A stretch of DNA of 64,000 bases from Ectothiorhodospira magna (GTDB taxonomy: Bacteria > Pseudomonadota > Gammaproteobacteria > Ectothiorhodospirales > Ectothiorhodospiraceae), in contig NZ_FOFO01000003.1 in assembly GCF_900110965.1 (NCBI RefSeq), positions 1 through 64,000 of the forward strand, read 5' to 3'. The position numbers and the translations under genes were made by a program. Below the pieces are notes generated by a model. The model did not search any database and was not told the DNA's origin. It was given only the letters and a program-made list of their open reading frames with translations. Below are positions 9,129 to 19,794 of this stretch, piece after piece; within the stretch, counting starts at the first letter, position 1, and each line of letters opens with the position of its first letter.

Positions 9129-10352
9129 GTGAGCGAGAACAACCGACCCATCTATCTGGATTATGCCGCCACCACCCCGGTGGATGAACGGGTGGCGGAA
9201 AAGATGGCCCGCCATCTCACCATCGACGGCCTGTTCGGTAACCCGGCCTCCCGTTCCCACCCTTTTGGCTGGGAGGCGGAAAAGGCGGTGGAGGAAGCCC
9301 GCGAGCAGGTGGCTGCCCTGGTGGGCGCCGATCCCCGGGAGATTGTCTGGACCAGCGGCGCCACCGAGGCGGATAACCTGGCCATCAAGGGCGCGGCCCA
9401 TTTCTATCAGAAAAAGGGCCGCCATATCGTCACCATGAAGACAGAGCACAAGGCCGTTCTGGACACCTGTCGCCAGTTGGAGCGGGAAGGCTTTGAGGTG
9501 ACCTACCTGGACCCGGAACCCAATGGCCTGCTCGACCTGGGCCGGCTGGAGGCCGCCCTGCGTGACGACACCGTGCTGGTGTCCGTGATGCACGTGAACA
9601 ACGAGATCGGCGTGATCCAGGACATCGAGGCCATCGGCAATCTCACCCGTGCCCGCGGCATCCTCTATCACGTGGATGCGGCCCAGTCCACCGGCAAGGT
9701 GGACATTGATCTGGCCAGGCTCCCCGTCGACCTCATGAGCTTCTCCGCCCACAAGAGCTACGGCCCCAAGGGCGTGGGCGCCCTTTATGTGCGTCGCAAG
9801 CCCAGGGTGCGGATCGAGGCCCAGATGCATGGCGGCGGCCATGAGCGGGGCATGCGCTCCGGTACCCTTGCGCCCCACCAGATCGTCGGCATGGGCGAGG
9901 CTTTTCGTATCGCCCGGGAAGAAATGGCCCAGGAAAACCAGCGTCTGCGCCTGTTGCGGGACCGTCTCTGGGCTGGTCTTTCGGACATGGAGGAGGTCTA
10001 TCTCAACGGCGATGCCGAGCGCCGGGTGGCGGGCAGCCTCAATGTCTCCTTCAATTTCGTCGAGGGCGAGAGCCTGATCATGGCCCTCAAGGATATTGCC
10101 GTGTCCTCCGGCTCCGCCTGTACCAGTGCCAGCCTGGAACCTTCCTATGTATTGCGCGCGCTGGGTCGTGAGGATGAACTGGCCCACAGTTCCATCCGTT
10201 TTTCCCTGGGGCGCTATACCACCGAGGAGGATATTGAGCGCACCATTGCTCTGGTCCGCGGGGCGGTACAGAAGCTGCGCGAACTCTCGCCGCTTTGGGA
10301 AATGTATCAAGACGGTGTGGACCTGAAATCGGTGGCGTGGGTCGCCCATTAA
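9129..10352 (+). CDS. iscS: Cysteine desulfurase IscS
   Basis: A 407-residue PLP enzyme that removes sulfur from cysteine, forms a persulfide and hands it to IscU, tRNA thiolation factors and others. The PLP lysine is Lys209 in [10 protein letters not shown]. The persulfide cysteine is about Cys331 in [13 protein letters not shown], on a long loop as in group I desulfurases. The C-terminus ends SVAWVAH, close to the E. coli W-x-x-H ending that docks IscU. It begins 20 bases after iscR. Length is normal and nothing looks damaged. Confidence 0.97.
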   Translation: MSENNRPIYLDYAATTPVDERVAEKMARHLTIDGLFGNPASRSHPFGWEAEKAVEEAREQVAALVGADPREIVWTSGATEADNLAIKGAAHFYQKKGRHIVTMKTEHKAVLDTCRQLEREGFEVTYLDPEPNGLLDLGRLEAALRDDTVLVSVMHVNNEIGVIQDIEAIGNLTRARGILYHVDAAQSTGKVDIDLARLPVDLMSFSAHKSYGPKGVGALYVRRKPRVRIEAQMHGGGHERGMRSGTLAPHQIVGMGEAFRIAREEMAQENQRLRLLRDRLWAGLSDMEEVYLNGDAERRVAGSLNVSFNFVEGESLIMALKDIAVSSGSACTSASLEPSYVLRALGREDELAHSSIRFSLGRYTTEEDIERTIALVRGAVQKLRELSPLWEMYQDGVDLKSVAWVAH

Positions 10353-10412
10353 ATCCTGCGCAATGCGCCCCGTGGGGCGTGAAGATATTTTTATCTGGAG
10401 AGGTAACCGGAA

Positions 10413-10817
10413 ATGGCCTACAGCGACAAAGTCATCGACCACTATGAAAATCCCCGCAATGTGGGTTCTCTGGACAAGGCAGACCCCCAGGTGGGCACCG
10501 GCATGGTGGGCGCCCCGGCCTGCGGGGATGTGATGAAACTGCAGATTCAGGTCAACGATGCCGGTGTTATTGAAGATGCCCGGTTCAAGACCTACGGCTG
10601 TGGATCCGCCATCGCCAGTTCCAGCCTGCTGACCGAGTGGATCAAGGGCAAGACCCTGGAGGAAGCCGCGGCCATCAAGAACACCGAGATTGCCGAGGAA
10701 CTGGCCCTGCCGCCGGTGAAGATCCATTGCTCGGTATTGGCCGAGGATGCCATCAAGGCCGCCATTGCTGACTATCGCAAGAAATCCGGCGGCGCGATCG
10801 ACGCTGAAACCGCCTGA
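10413..10817 (+). CDS. iscU: Fe-S cluster scaffold protein IscU
   Basis: A 134-residue scaffold on which [2Fe-2S] and [4Fe-4S] clusters are first built. The ligands are Cys37, Asp39, Cys63, His105 and Cys106, in [17 protein letters not shown] and KIHCSVLAE. The LPPVK motif at 99-103 is the HscA chaperone recognition site. A good AGAGG site precedes the ATG. The beginning resembles the nifU start at 63908, the homologous scaffold of the nif system in the same window. Confidence 0.97.
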   Translation: MAYSDKVIDHYENPRNVGSLDKADPQVGTGMVGAPACGDVMKLQIQVNDAGVIEDARFKTYGCGSAIASSSLLTEWIKGKTLEEAAAIKNTEIAEELALPPVKIHCSVLAEDAIKAAIADYRKKSGGAIDAETA

Positions 10818-10834
10818 GAAGGAGAGCAATCGTC

Positions 10835-11158
10835 ATGGCCATCACATTGACCGACACCGCCGCCGACCGGGTGCGCAACTTCATGGAAAAGCGGGGCAAG
10901 GGCCTCGGCCTGCGCCTGGGGGTGAAGACCACCGGGTGCTCCGGCATGGCTTACATCATGGAGTTCGTGGACGAACTGGACGAGGGTGATACCGTCTTCG
11001 AAGACAAGGGTGTGAAGGTGGTGATCAACCCCCGCAGCCTGGTCTATCTGGACGGCACCGAGCTGGATTACACCCGAGAGGGTCTCAACGAAGGGTTCCG
11101 GTTCAAGAACCCCAACGAGAACTCCCGCTGCGGTTGCGGAGAGAGCTTCAATGTCTGA
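10835..11158 (+). CDS. iscA: A-type Fe-S carrier IscA
   Basis: A 107-residue A-type carrier with three conserved cysteines, Cys35 (TTGCSGMAY), Cys99 and Cys101 (CGCGESF). It accepts clusters from IscU and delivers them to apoproteins, chiefly [4Fe-4S] targets. A GAGAGCAAT site precedes the ATG. The end of the gene overlaps the start of hscB by eight bases, so translation of the two is probably linked. Length matches E. coli IscA. Confidence 0.96.
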   Translation: MAITLTDTAADRVRNFMEKRGKGLGLRLGVKTTGCSGMAYIMEFVDELDEGDTVFEDKGVKVVINPRSLVYLDGTELDYTREGLNEGFRFKNPNENSRCGCGESFNV

Positions 11159-11720
11159 GCCGGGGGCGTCCAGCGGTCCGTTGCTGGATTTTGGGCGGGA
11201 TTACTTTGCCCTGCTGGGCCTGCCGAGGCAGTTTTCCATTGATCGGGAGGCCCTGTCCCGGGCCTATCGCACCCTGCAGATCGAACTGCACCCTGACCGC
11301 TTTGCCAAGGCGCCGGAGGCCCAGCGCCGTCTGGCGGTGCAGGGAGCGTCCCATGTGAACGAGGCCTATGCCACCTTGCGGGACGACACCCGGCGGGCAC
11401 GCTACCTGCTCGGTCTGCGGGGCGTGGCGGTGGATGACGACCGGGCCACCGCCACCGATCCCGACTTTCTCATGGACCAGATGGCGCTCCGCGAGACCCT
11501 GGAAGCGGTGCCGGATGCCGCCGATCCCTTTGCCGCCCTGGATCGGGCGGCGGCGGACATCGATGGTCGTCACGATGCTCTGATCAGGGCCTTCGAGGCC
11601 GCCTGGGCCGCCGATGACCTGGAACAGGCCCGGGAGCAGGTCCTCAAGCTGCGGTTCTTCAATCGTCTGCGTGAGGAGTTGGAGCGCATCCGCGAGCGTC
11701 TGGAAGACGACCTGCCCTGA
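11151..11720 (+). CDS. hscB: J-domain co-chaperone HscB
   Basis: A 189-residue type III J protein. The J domain holds the HPD triad at His47-Pro48-Asp49 ([10 protein letters not shown]). The C-terminal three-helix domain, which binds IscU, follows from about residue 95. HscB presents IscU to HscA and stimulates its ATPase. The start overlaps iscA by eight bases. The N-terminus is some 14 residues longer than E. coli HscB before the first conserved DYFALLGLP block. Confidence 0.95.
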   Translation: MSEPGASSGPLLDFGRDYFALLGLPRQFSIDREALSRAYRTLQIELHPDRFAKAPEAQRRLAVQGASHVNEAYATLRDDTRRARYLLGLRGVAVDDDRATATDPDFLMDQMALRETLEAVPDAADPFAALDRAAADIDGRHDALIRAFEAAWAADDLEQAREQVLKLRFFNRLREELERIRERLEDDLP

Positions 11721-11764
11721 ACCGGGGTATCCCCCAGAAACCATCAAGACGGATTCAACTTGCC

Positions 11765-13636
11765 ATGGCGCTATTGCAGATCTCCGAACCCGGCATGTCG
11801 CCGGACCCCCATCAGCGACGTCTCGCGGCGGGGATCGACCTGGGGACCACCAATTCCCTGGTGGCGACCGTGCGTAACGGGGTGGCCGAAACCCTGCCCG
11901 ACGAGACCGGCCTTCACCTGCTGCCTTCGGTGGTGCATTACGGTGCCGGGGGGCAGGTGCTGGTGGGGCATGAGGCCCGGCGCCTGGCTGCCCTGGACCC
12001 CCTCAACACCCTGTCTTCGGTCAAGCGCCTGATGGGGCGCGGCGTGGGCGATCTCAAGACCCTGGCCGGGCATGTTCCCTACGATTTCGCGCCGGGCGAG
12101 GGCGGCGTGCCCCGCATCCGTACCCAGGCCGGGGAGGTGACCCCGGTGGAGGTCTCCGCCGAGATCCTCAAGGCCCTGCGCGGGCGGGCAGAAGCCTCTC
12201 TGGGCGGGGATCTGGACGGGGCCGTGATCACCGTGCCCGCCTATTTCGACGATGCCCAGCGCCAGGCCACCAAGGATGCCGCCCGCCTGGCCGGCCTGAA
12301 CGTGTATCGTCTGTTGAACGAGCCCACCGCCGCCGCCATCGCCTACGGTCTGGATCAGGGCCATGAGGGCCTGATCGCCGTGTTCGATCTGGGTGGGGGG
12401 ACGTTCGATATCTCCATCCTGCGCCTGCACAAGGGAGTGTTCGAGGTCCTGGCCACCGGCGGCGACAGTGCCCTGGGAGGGGATGATTTTGACCGCGCCA
12501 TCGCCGCCTGGATGATGCAGGAGGCGGGCATCGAGGGGGACGCGGGGCATCACCGCATGCGCCAGCTCATCCTGGATGCCTGCGCCGTCAAGGAAGCCCT
12601 CACCGATCGTGACGAGGCCCAGCTGCGGGTGGCCCGCTCGGACTCCGAATACTGGACCGGCTGCATGACCTGCCACCAGATGAACTGTCTCATCGACCCC
12701 CTGATCAGCAAGGCCCTGTCCGCCTGTCGGCGGGCGATGCGGGATGCCGGGGTGAGCCGCGAGGAGATCACCGACGTGGTCATGGTGGGCGGTTCCACCC
12801 GGGTGCCGAGGGTGCGGGAGCGGGTCGGGGAGTTCTTCGGCCGCGAACCCCGGGTGGACATCGATCCGGACAAGGTGGTGGCCGTGGGGGCCGCCCTGCA
12901 GGCGGACATCCTGGCCGGTAACAAGCCCGGCGACGAGATGCTGCTGCTGGACGTGATTCCCCTGTCCCTGGGCATCGAGACCATGGGCGGCCTGGTGGAG
13001 CATCTGATCCCCCGCAATACCACCATCCCCGTGGCCCGCGCCCAGGAATTCACCACCTTCAAGGATGGTCAGACGGCCATGGCCCTGCATGTGGTTCAGG
13101 GCGAGCGGGATCTGGTGGACCACAACCGTTCCCTGGCCCGTTTCACCCTGTCCGGGATTCCGCCCATGGTGGCGGGGGCCGCCCGGGTGCGAGTGACCTA
13201 CCAGGTGGATGCGGATGGCCTGCTCAATGTGACGGCCCGGGAAATGGTCAGCGGGGTACAGGCCGGCATCGAGGTGAAGCCGTCCTACGGTCTCACCGAC
13301 GGCGAGATCGAGTCCATGCTCACCGATTCCCGCAGCCATGCCGCCGAGGACATGCAGGCCCGTCGCCTGCGGGAACAGCAGGTGGAGGCGGACCGGGTCC
13401 TGGAAGCCCTGGAATCGGCCCTGGCCGCCGATGGGCATCTGCTGGATCAAAGCGAGCTGGAGGGCATCCGCACGGCCAGTGGCACATTGCTGGAGGCGCG
13501 CCGGGGAGAGGATCACGAGGCCATCCGCCGGGCCATTGCCGAGGTGGAGAAGGCCGGCGAATCCTTCGTCGCCCGGCGCATGAACGAGAGCGTCCGCAAG
13601 GCCATGTCCGGCCATCGTGTCGAGGAATTCGAATAA
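11765..13636 (+). CDS. hscA: Hsp70-class Fe-S chaperone HscA
   Basis: A 623-residue Hsp70 dedicated to cluster transfer from IscU. The nucleotide-binding domain shows [26 protein letters not shown] and [15 protein letters not shown]. The substrate-binding domain begins around residue 395 and recognises the LPPVK of IscU. An oddity is a cysteine cluster, Cys300, Cys303 and Cys308 ([10 protein letters not shown]), where E. coli HscA has GEISREQFN. The reading frame is intact around it, so it is not a frameshift artefact. Upstream ATGs are absent, so the start at 11765 stands, although the first 20 residues are not conserved. Confidence 0.96.
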   Translation: MALLQISEPGMSPDPHQRRLAAGIDLGTTNSLVATVRNGVAETLPDETGLHLLPSVVHYGAGGQVLVGHEARRLAALDPLNTLSSVKRLMGRGVGDLKTLAGHVPYDFAPGEGGVPRIRTQAGEVTPVEVSAEILKALRGRAEASLGGDLDGAVITVPAYFDDAQRQATKDAARLAGLNVYRLLNEPTAAAIAYGLDQGHEGLIAVFDLGGGTFDISILRLHKGVFEVLATGGDSALGGDDFDRAIAAWMMQEAGIEGDAGHHRMRQLILDACAVKEALTDRDEAQLRVARSDSEYWTGCMTCHQMNCLIDPLISKALSACRRAMRDAGVSREEITDVVMVGGSTRVPRVRERVGEFFGREPRVDIDPDKVVAVGAALQADILAGNKPGDEMLLLDVIPLSLGIETMGGLVEHLIPRNTTIPVARAQEFTTFKDGQTAMALHVVQGERDLVDHNRSLARFTLSGIPPMVAGAARVRVTYQVDADGLLNVTAREMVSGVQAGIEVKPSYGLTDGEIESMLTDSRSHAAEDMQARRLREQQVEADRVLEALESALAADGHLLDQSELEGIRTASGTLLEARRGEDHEAIRRAIAEVEKAGESFVARRMNESVRKAMSGHRVEEFE

Positions 13637-13660
13637 ACCCAGCTGGGAGTGAACGACCAC

Positions 13661-13999
13661 ATGCCGCAAATCATCTTTCTTCCCCACGAGGAGATCTGTC
13701 CCGAGGGGGCTGCCGTCGAGGTGGAGTCCGGGACCTCCATCTGCGATGCCGCCCTGGCCAACGGCATCGAGATCGAGCATGCCTGCGAGAAGTCCTGTGC
13801 CTGCACCACCTGCCATGTCTATGTGCGGGAGGGACTGGACAGCCTCGATGAGGCCACCGAGGACGAGGAAGACCTGCTGGACCGGGCCTGGGGCCTGGAG
13901 CCGGATTCGCGCCTCTCCTGTCAGGCCCGCGTGGGGGATCGGGATCTGGTGGTGGAGATTCCCCGTTACACCATCAATCAGGTGTCCGAGCATCACTAG
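13661..13999 (+). CDS. fdx: Isc [2Fe-2S] ferredoxin Fdx
   Basis: A 112-residue adrenodoxin-type ferredoxin that supplies electrons for cluster assembly on IscU. The [2Fe-2S] ligands are in CEKSCACTTCHVYV (C-x5-C-x2-C) and LSCQARVGD. I chose the ATG at 13661 (MPQIIFLPHE), which gives the usual length, over a GTG at 13649. It follows hscA after a short gap and precedes iscX by 11 bases, the standard order. The acidic patch EDEEDLLDRAWGLE used for partner docking is present. Confidence 0.95.
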   Translation: MPQIIFLPHEEICPEGAAVEVESGTSICDAALANGIEIEHACEKSCACTTCHVYVREGLDSLDEATEDEEDLLDRAWGLEPDSRLSCQARVGDRDLVVEIPRYTINQVSEHH

Positions 14000-14010
14000 G
14001 AGGCTGCCCC

Positions 14011-14214
14011 ATGCGCTTGAAATGGACCGATAGTCTGGACATCGCCCTGGCCCTGCAGGAGGCCCATCCGGACGTGAATCCGGCCCAGGTGAATTTCGTC
14101 GACCTGCGCAACTGGATCATGGCCCTGCCGGATTTCGAGGATGATCCGGAGCGTTGCGGCGAGCGCATCCTGGAGGCCGTGCAACTGGCCTGGATGGAGG
14201 AGTACGACGGCTAG
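14011..14214 (+). CDS. iscX: Fe-S assembly regulator IscX
   Basis: A 67-residue acidic winged-helix protein, starting MRLKWTDSLDIALAL with the conserved DLRNWI and WMEEYDG ends. IscX binds IscS, competes with the bacterial frataxin CyaY, and slows or tunes desulfurase activity depending on iron. It closes the isc series here. I see no clear terminator after it in the 204-base gap before ndk. Confidence 0.95.
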   Translation: MRLKWTDSLDIALALQEAHPDVNPAQVNFVDLRNWIMALPDFEDDPERCGERILEAVQLAWMEEYDG

Positions 14215-14418
14215 GGCTGCCGTTCTCCCGCGATCGGTTTTTCCTTCCGGAGCCGGGCTTGTCCGTGCCGCCTTCGGTGCCGGGTCATTGTCTGTCACCC
14301 GCCCCGCAAGGTAACATTCCCCCTCTGCATCACGATGCAATCTTCTTCCCTTGACGCAGGTCATGACGGCCTGCGTTGCAATCTTGCACTTCCATATCCC
14401 ATATCGGAGTTCCATTCC

Positions 14419-14850
14419 ATGGCTGTTGAACGCACCATTTCCATCATCAAGCCCGATGCCGTCGCCAAGAACGTGATCGGCGAGATCTACAGCCGCTTCG
14501 AGAAGGCCGGCCTGCGCATCGTTGCCGCCCGCATGATCCAGCTCAGCCGCGAACAGGCGGAAGGCTTCTATGCCGTGCACAAGGAGCGCCCCTTCTTCAA
14601 TGATCTGGTGAGCTTCATGATCAGCGGTCCGGTGATGGTGCAGGTTCTGGAAGGCGAAGACGCCGTTGCCAAGAACCGTGAACTGATGGGTGCCACCAAT
14701 CCCAAGGATGCCGCCCCCGGCACCATCCGCGCCGATTTCGCCGACAGCATCGACGAGAACGCCGTGCACGGCTCCGATGGCGCCGACACCGCCGCCCAGG
14801 AAATCGCTTTCTTCTTCAAGCCCGAAGAACTCTGCCAGCGCACCCGCTGA
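14419..14850 (+). CDS. ndk: Nucleoside diphosphate kinase
   Basis: A 143-residue enzyme that equalises nucleoside di- and triphosphate pools through a phosphohistidine. The catalytic His117 lies in [16 protein letters not shown]. The N-terminus [18 protein letters not shown] is diagnostic. I used the ATG at 14419 instead of 14335, since the extra 28 residues are not conserved. Its place between iscX and rlmN is common in gammaproteobacteria. Confidence 0.97.
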   Translation: MAVERTISIIKPDAVAKNVIGEIYSRFEKAGLRIVAARMIQLSREQAEGFYAVHKERPFFNDLVSFMISGPVMVQVLEGEDAVAKNRELMGATNPKDAAPGTIRADFADSIDENAVHGSDGADTAAQEIAFFFKPEELCQRTR

Positions 14851-14931
14851 CGGACGGCGTCACGCCGAACCGGGGGCGGGTTTGCCCGCCCCCGGCAGGG
14901 GCTTGCCCCACCGCTTTTCCGGCCACCGCCG

Positions 14932-16065
14932 GTGGATAGATCCATGAATGAAAGTACCAAGACCAATCTGATGGGCATGACGCGGGAGGAACTGGCCGGG
15001 TTCTTCGTCGCTCACGGCGAAAAGCCCTTCCGTGCCGTGCAGGTGCTCAAGTGGATCCACCAGCGGGGCATCACTGATTTCGCCGCCATGACGGACCTGA
15101 CCAAGGGTCTGCGGGCCTGGCTGTCCGAACAGGCCGAGGTCCGTGCCCCCGAAATCGTCATGACCCAGGCCGCCCGCGACGGCACCCACAAGTGGTTGCT
15201 GCGGCTGGACGACGGCAATGGCATCGAGACCGTGTTCATTCCCGAGGAAGGTCGCGGCACCCTGTGCGTGTCCTCCCAGGTGGGCTGCGCCCTGGACTGC
15301 AGCTTCTGTTCCACCGCCCGTCAGGGTTTCAACCGCAACCTGACCGCCGCCGAGATCATCGGCCAGCTCCATGCCGCCCGTGGCCATCTGCAACCGGAAG
15401 AGGGGCAGAGCCGGGTGGTGAGCAACGTGGTGCTCATGGGCATGGGCGAACCCCTGCTCAATTTCGAACCCGTGGTGGCGGCCATGTCCCTGATGCTGGA
15501 GGACAACGCCTACGGCCTGAGCAAGCGCCGTGTCACCCTCAGCACCGCCGGCGTGGTGCCGGCCCTGGACCGGCTGCGGGAGACCGGTCTGCAGGTGGCC
15601 CTGGCCCTGAGCCTGCATGCGCCCAATGACGCCCTGCGCGATCAATTGGTGCCCCTGAACCGCAAGTATCCCATTGCCGACGTGCTGGCGGCCTGCCGTC
15701 GTTATGTGGGCAACGGGGGTCATCACAGCCGGGTCACGGTGGAATATGTCCTGCTCGACGGGATCAACGACAGCCAGGCTCAGGCCCGGGAACTGGCGGC
15801 CCTGTTGCGGGACGTACCCTGCAAGGTCAATCTGATCCCTTTCAATCCCTTTCCGGAAAGCCGTTACCGCCGCTCCAGCGTCGCCGCCATCGACCGGTTC
15901 CGGGACATCCTGGTGCAGGCCGGTTATACCACCATCACCCGCCGTCCCCGGGGCGACGACATCGACGCCGCCTGCGGTCAGCTGGTGGGACGGGTGGAAG
16001 ACCGGAGTCGCCGTGAATTGCGTTTTGCCCGGCAGGACAGTCCTTCGGGAGCTGCGTCCCCATGA
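14932..16065 (+). CDS. rlmN: Dual-specificity rRNA/tRNA adenine-C2 methyltransferase RlmN
   Basis: A 377-residue radical-SAM enzyme that methylates A2503 of 23S rRNA and A37 of certain tRNAs. The [4Fe-4S] motif is Cys119-x3-Cys123-x2-Cys126 (CALDCSFC). The methyl-carrying cysteine lies near the end in [16 protein letters not shown], the SAM-binding block, is also present. A second ATG at 14944 (MNESTK) could be the real start; no strong ribosome site separates them. The stop overlaps the ATG of pilW by four bases. Confidence 0.96.
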   Translation: MDRSMNESTKTNLMGMTREELAGFFVAHGEKPFRAVQVLKWIHQRGITDFAAMTDLTKGLRAWLSEQAEVRAPEIVMTQAARDGTHKWLLRLDDGNGIETVFIPEEGRGTLCVSSQVGCALDCSFCSTARQGFNRNLTAAEIIGQLHAARGHLQPEEGQSRVVSNVVLMGMGEPLLNFEPVVAAMSLMLEDNAYGLSKRRVTLSTAGVVPALDRLRETGLQVALALSLHAPNDALRDQLVPLNRKYPIADVLAACRRYVGNGGHHSRVTVEYVLLDGINDSQAQARELAALLRDVPCKVNLIPFNPFPESRYRRSSVAAIDRFRDILVQAGYTTITRRPRGDDIDAACGQLVGRVEDRSRRELRFARQDSPSGAASP

Positions 16066-16829
16066 AGCCGATCCTTGTTTTCCCCGGTCTGACGCTCCTT
16101 GGCAGTCTGGTCCTGGCAGGCTGTGCGGCCATGCCCCAGGTGGACGAACGGGAGCAAAGAGCCGCTCAGGTGAACATGGAACTGGGCCTGCACTACATGC
16201 GCAACAACGAACTGGAGCAGGCGAAAACCAATCTGGAACGGGCCCTGAGACAGCACCCAGGGTCGGCTCAGGTTCAGGCCGCCTATGCCTTGTTGCAGGA
16301 ACGCCTGCGGGAACCCCGTCTGGCCGATCAACACTTTCGTCGGGCTCTGGACCTGGAGCCGGGCAATCCCATGATACAAAATAACTACGGCACTTTTTTA
16401 TGTCGCCAGAATCGTTTAGAGGAAGCCGACAAGGCTTTCCGGGCTGCTGCGGATCATCCGCTGTATCCCACCCCGGAAGTGGCCTGGACCAATGCGGGAG
16501 TCTGTGCCCTCAAGACACCGGATGAGGCGTTAGCAGAAACCTATTTTCGTCGGGCACTGGAGCTCAACCCGCGCCATTCTGCCGCCTTGTATGAGATGAT
16601 GCGCCTGACTTTCGAGAGTGGACGGTATCTGCAGACCCGGGCTTATCTGCAGCGGCTGACCGAGCGGGTGCCTCATACCCCGGAGACCCTCTGGATCTGC
16701 TACCGGGCAGAACTGGAACTGGGTAACCGGGATACTTCGGGGGTATGTGCCCTGCGCTTGAAGAACGATTTCCCGGACTCAGAACAGACCTCACGACTGC
16801 TGGAAACCGAATCCCGTGGCGGACGATAG
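16062..16829 (+). CDS. pilW: Type IV pilus biogenesis lipoprotein PilW/PilF (TPR protein)
   Basis: A 255-residue outer-membrane lipoprotein: a signal peptide ends in the lipobox LAGC with Cys21, followed by tandem TPR repeats (for example [45 protein letters not shown]-like blocks). PilF/PilW helps the secretin PilQ reach and multimerise in the outer membrane. It is embedded between rlmN and rodZ as usual. The start overlaps rlmN and the end overlaps or abuts rodZ, pointing to a tight operon. Confidence 0.9.
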   Translation: MKPILVFPGLTLLGSLVLAGCAAMPQVDEREQRAAQVNMELGLHYMRNNELEQAKTNLERALRQHPGSAQVQAAYALLQERLREPRLADQHFRRALDLEPGNPMIQNNYGTFLCRQNRLEEADKAFRAAADHPLYPTPEVAWTNAGVCALKTPDEALAETYFRRALELNPRHSAALYEMMRLTFESGRYLQTRAYLQRLTERVPHTPETLWICYRAELELGNRDTSGVCALRLKNDFPDSEQTSRLLETESRGGR

Positions 16830-16830
16830 T

Positions 16831-17763
16831 ATGCAACAAGAAGATCGGGACATTCAGACTGCGGCAACCCCCTCGCCGGGCGGTTTGCTGCGGGCTGCCC
16901 GCGAACAGGCCGGGATGAGCCGTGAAGACCTGGCGGCCCGCCTGCACTTGCCCCCCAGGGTGATGGAGGCCCTGGAAGAAGATCGTTTTGAACAGTTGCC
17001 CGAGCCCCCCTATGTGCGGGGCTATTTGCGGGGCTGCGCCAAAGTGCTGGAAGTGGACGCCGAGCCCATGATCAGTGCTTTGGAGCAGGCCACCGGCGCC
17101 CTGCGGGAACGACTGGAAATTGCCCCCTCGGCGATGAGGGGCCATGATGATGACGCCACCCCTGCTGCGGCGGCCACGGGCGGCGGGCGCTCCTGGTCCA
17201 TGATCATGATGATCGGGCTGGTGCTGATGCTGGTGCTGGGTCTGTTGCTGTTTTCCAGTGTCTGGCTGCGTGATCCGGTGGAGCCGGGGGGCAGTGGCCC
17301 GGAGGAGCCGGCCCGGGTGTACCCGGAGCCTGCTGTTGCCCCATTGGCCACCCGGGTGGTCCCTCCCAGTGAGTCTTCTGCTGAACCCCGGGACTCGACG
17401 CCGACGCCGCCGGTCACCCCAGAGGCGCCGGAGCCACTTCCGCCCCCAGAGACGCCCCCGTCCTCAGAGGCCACTGCTGCTCCGGCTGCCGCTGAACCAC
17501 CGCCTCCCCCAGCAGGTCAGGGTCGTCTGGTATTACGCTTTGAGGAAGACTCCTGGGTGGAAATCACCGATGCAGCGGGGGGCCGGCTGCTGGTGGGATT
17601 GATGCGCAAGGGGTCCGAGCGGCGTATCGAAGGGGCGGTGCCCATCCGGATATTTCTGGGCAATGCCCCAGGCGTCCGTCTGACTTTTAACGGTCAGCCC
17701 ATGGACATGTCTGGAGATACCCGGGCCGATAATACCGCCCGTTTCACTGTGGGGCGGCGCTAA
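16831..17763 (+). CDS. rodZ: Cytoskeletal membrane protein RodZ
   Basis: A 310-residue protein with an N-terminal helix-turn-helix domain ([20 protein letters not shown] to [13 protein letters not shown]) that binds MreB. One membrane helix lies near residue 122-147 ([19 protein letters not shown]). A long Pro/Glu-rich periplasmic linker follows, then a C-terminal DUF4115 domain ([16 protein letters not shown]). It links the actin-like MreB to the cell-wall elongation machine. A GTG at 16816, inside pilW, is an alternative start. Downstream comes hisS directly; ispG, usual at this spot, is missing. Confidence 0.93.
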   Translation: MQQEDRDIQTAATPSPGGLLRAAREQAGMSREDLAARLHLPPRVMEALEEDRFEQLPEPPYVRGYLRGCAKVLEVDAEPMISALEQATGALRERLEIAPSAMRGHDDDATPAAAATGGGRSWSMIMMIGLVLMLVLGLLLFSSVWLRDPVEPGGSGPEEPARVYPEPAVAPLATRVVPPSESSAEPRDSTPTPPVTPEAPEPLPPPETPPSSEATAAPAAAEPPPPPAGQGRLVLRFEEDSWVEITDAAGGRLLVGLMRKGSERRIEGAVPIRIFLGNAPGVRLTFNGQPMDMSGDTRADNTARFTVGRR

Positions 17764-17825
17764 GGACCGTCCGGGCGGCATGTTGCATGCCGTCGTTTCG
17801 AACCTTTGATAAAGATCCTAAATTG

Positions 17826-19121
17826 ATGAGCAGGCAGATTAAATCCATCCGGGGGATGCATGACATCCTGCCCGAGTACACTGGCGCTTGGCAGTGGCTG
17901 GAATCCACCCTGAGGGATGTGCTGGCCGGCTATGGCTATCAGGAAATTCGCCTGCCCATCGTGGAGCATACAGAACTGTTTGCCCGCTCCATCGGTGAGG
18001 TCACCGATATCGTTTCCAAGGAAATGTATACCTTTGAGGACCGCAACGGCGACAGTCTGACCCTGCGTCCTGAAGGTACGGCCAGCTGCGTCCGCGCCGG
18101 CGTGGAGCATGGCTTGCTACATAACCAGCAGCAGCGGCTGTGGTACATGGGGCCCATGTTCCGCCATGAACGCCCTCAGAAGGGCCGCTATCGCCAATTT
18201 CATCAAATCGGGGTGGAAGCCTTTGGCATGGCAGGGCCGGACATCGATGCCGAGTTGATCCTCATGACGGCGCGGATGTGGCAACGGCTCGGACTGGATC
18301 AGGTACGGCTGGAACTGAACAGCCTGGGGTCCGCCGAAGCCCGTGCCGCCTATCGTGAGCATCTGGTGGCTTATTTTCAGGCCCGTCAGGATCAGTTGGA
18401 CGAGGAATCCCGCCAACGGCTGCACACCAACCCGCTGCGCATTCTGGACAGCAAGAATCCAGACCTGAGGCCGCTGATCCAGGAGGCGCCCAGCCTGCTG
18501 GACCATCTGGACGAGGCCTCAAGCGTCCACTTCCAGACCCTGCAGGCTATTCTGACCCAGGCGGGGGTAACATTCACCCTCAACCCCCGCCTGGTTCGTG
18601 GTCTGGATTACTATGGCCGTACCGTATTTGAGTGGGTCACCGATGCCCTGGGTGCCCAGGGCACCGTCTGTGCCGGTGGGCGTTATGATGGTCTGGTGGC
18701 TCAACTGGGGGGGCGGGCCACGTCGGCAGCCGGTTTTGCCATGGGCGTGGAACGTCTGCTGAGTCTGCTGGAAGACGCCGGTCGTCTACCTGCGCCTCCG
18801 GCGCCCCAGGTGTATCTGGTGCTGGCAGGGGCAGATACCGTGGCGCCAGGCATGGCCCTGGCCGAGACCTTGCGCTCAGCCCTGCCGGGCCTGCGGTTGC
18901 TGGTCAATGGGGGAGGCGGTAGCCTCAAGGCCCAGTTCAAGCGGGCTGACCGTAGCGGTGCCACATGGGCCCTGATCCTGGGTGAGACGGAACTGGCCGC
19001 CGGGCAGGTGTCGATCAAGCCGCTGCGCGACCCGGAACGTCCCCAGATGACCGTATCCATGGATGATCTGACTGAACGTCTTCCCGAACTGCTGGCGCTG
19101 TCAGGCCATATTCATGGCTGA
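17826..19121 (+). CDS. hisS: Histidyl-tRNA synthetase
   Basis: A 431-residue class II synthetase that charges tRNA-His. Motif 1 region lies after [15 protein letters not shown], motif 2 in [21 protein letters not shown], and the histidine-specific [15 protein letters not shown] block near residue 258. Motif 3 is in [11 protein letters not shown]. The anticodon-binding domain fills the last 100 residues. I used the ATG at 17826 ([10 protein letters not shown]) rather than 17787. It follows rodZ after about 60 bases. Confidence 0.97.
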   Translation: MSRQIKSIRGMHDILPEYTGAWQWLESTLRDVLAGYGYQEIRLPIVEHTELFARSIGEVTDIVSKEMYTFEDRNGDSLTLRPEGTASCVRAGVEHGLLHNQQQRLWYMGPMFRHERPQKGRYRQFHQIGVEAFGMAGPDIDAELILMTARMWQRLGLDQVRLELNSLGSAEARAAYREHLVAYFQARQDQLDEESRQRLHTNPLRILDSKNPDLRPLIQEAPSLLDHLDEASSVHFQTLQAILTQAGVTFTLNPRLVRGLDYYGRTVFEWVTDALGAQGTVCAGGRYDGLVAQLGGRATSAAGFAMGVERLLSLLEDAGRLPAPPAPQVYLVLAGADTVAPGMALAETLRSALPGLRLLVNGGGGSLKAQFKRADRSGATWALILGETELAAGQVSIKPLRDPERPQMTVSMDDLTERLPELLALSGHIHG

Positions 19122-19158
19122 ATCAGACCATACTGACCATTTTTGAGGAGAACATGTC

Positions 19159-19794
19159 ATGTCCTACGCGACCGATGAGGAACGCGTCGAGGCCATCAAA
19201 CGCTGGTGGAAGGAAAACGGCACTGCCGTGATCCTGGGACTGGTGGTGGGTCTTGGGGGTGTGGTGGGCTGGCGCCTATGGACAGGCCATGTGGAATCCC
19301 GTGCCGTGGATGCCTCCGAGATTTATATGGCCATGGTATCCGTGGCCCGACAGGACAGCCAGATTGCCCATGACCATGGCACCACCTTGATGGAAGGTTA
19401 TCCCCGGACACCTTATGCGGCGCTGGCAGCACTGGAACTGGCTCGCCTGGCAGTGGAACGGGATGATCTGGTGCTGGCGGAAGGGCGGTTGCGGTGGGCC
19501 ATGGATCATGCCCGCGCTGCGGAAACGGCCCAGGTGGCCCGGACCCGATTGGCCCGAATCCTGATCGCCGATGGACGGGCAGAAGACGCTTTGACATTGC
19601 TGGAAATCCCTGCGCCGGAGGGGTTTGTCGGGATTGTGGAAGAGCTCCGCGGTGATGCCTACCGGATGTTGGGACAGATGGATCAGGCCAGAGCCGCCTA
19701 TGACCGGGCCGTACTGATTTCCGGCGGCGTCTCCGATTACCTGCACATGAAGCGGGATGCTCTCAACGCCCCGATTCAGGTCAGTGATTCGTGA
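19159..19794 (+). CDS. yfgM: YfgM-family membrane-anchored TPR protein
   Basis: A 211-residue protein with a cytoplasmic N-terminus (YATDEERVEAIKRWWKENG), one membrane helix near residues 20-42 and a periplasmic TPR-like domain. In E. coli YfgM partners the chaperone PpiD at the SecYEG translocon and affects the Rcs stress response. A GAGGAGAAC ribosome site precedes the ATG. The stop overlaps the bamB ATG by one base. Position between hisS and bamB is conserved. Confidence 0.93.
   Translation: MSYATDEERVEAIKRWWKENGTAVILGLVVGLGGVVGWRLWTGHVESRAVDASEIYMAMVSVARQDSQIAHDHGTTLMEGYPRTPYAALAALELARLAVERDDLVLAEGRLRWAMDHARAAETAQVARTRLARILIADGRAEDALTLLEIPAPEGFVGIVEELRGDAYRMLGQMDQARAAYDRAVLISGGVSDYLHMKRDALNAPIQVSDS

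Noticed and set aside
11771-13996. 741-residue minus-strand frame opposite hscA-fdx
   Set aside because: Antisense shadow in high-GC DNA; hscA and fdx are unmistakable.
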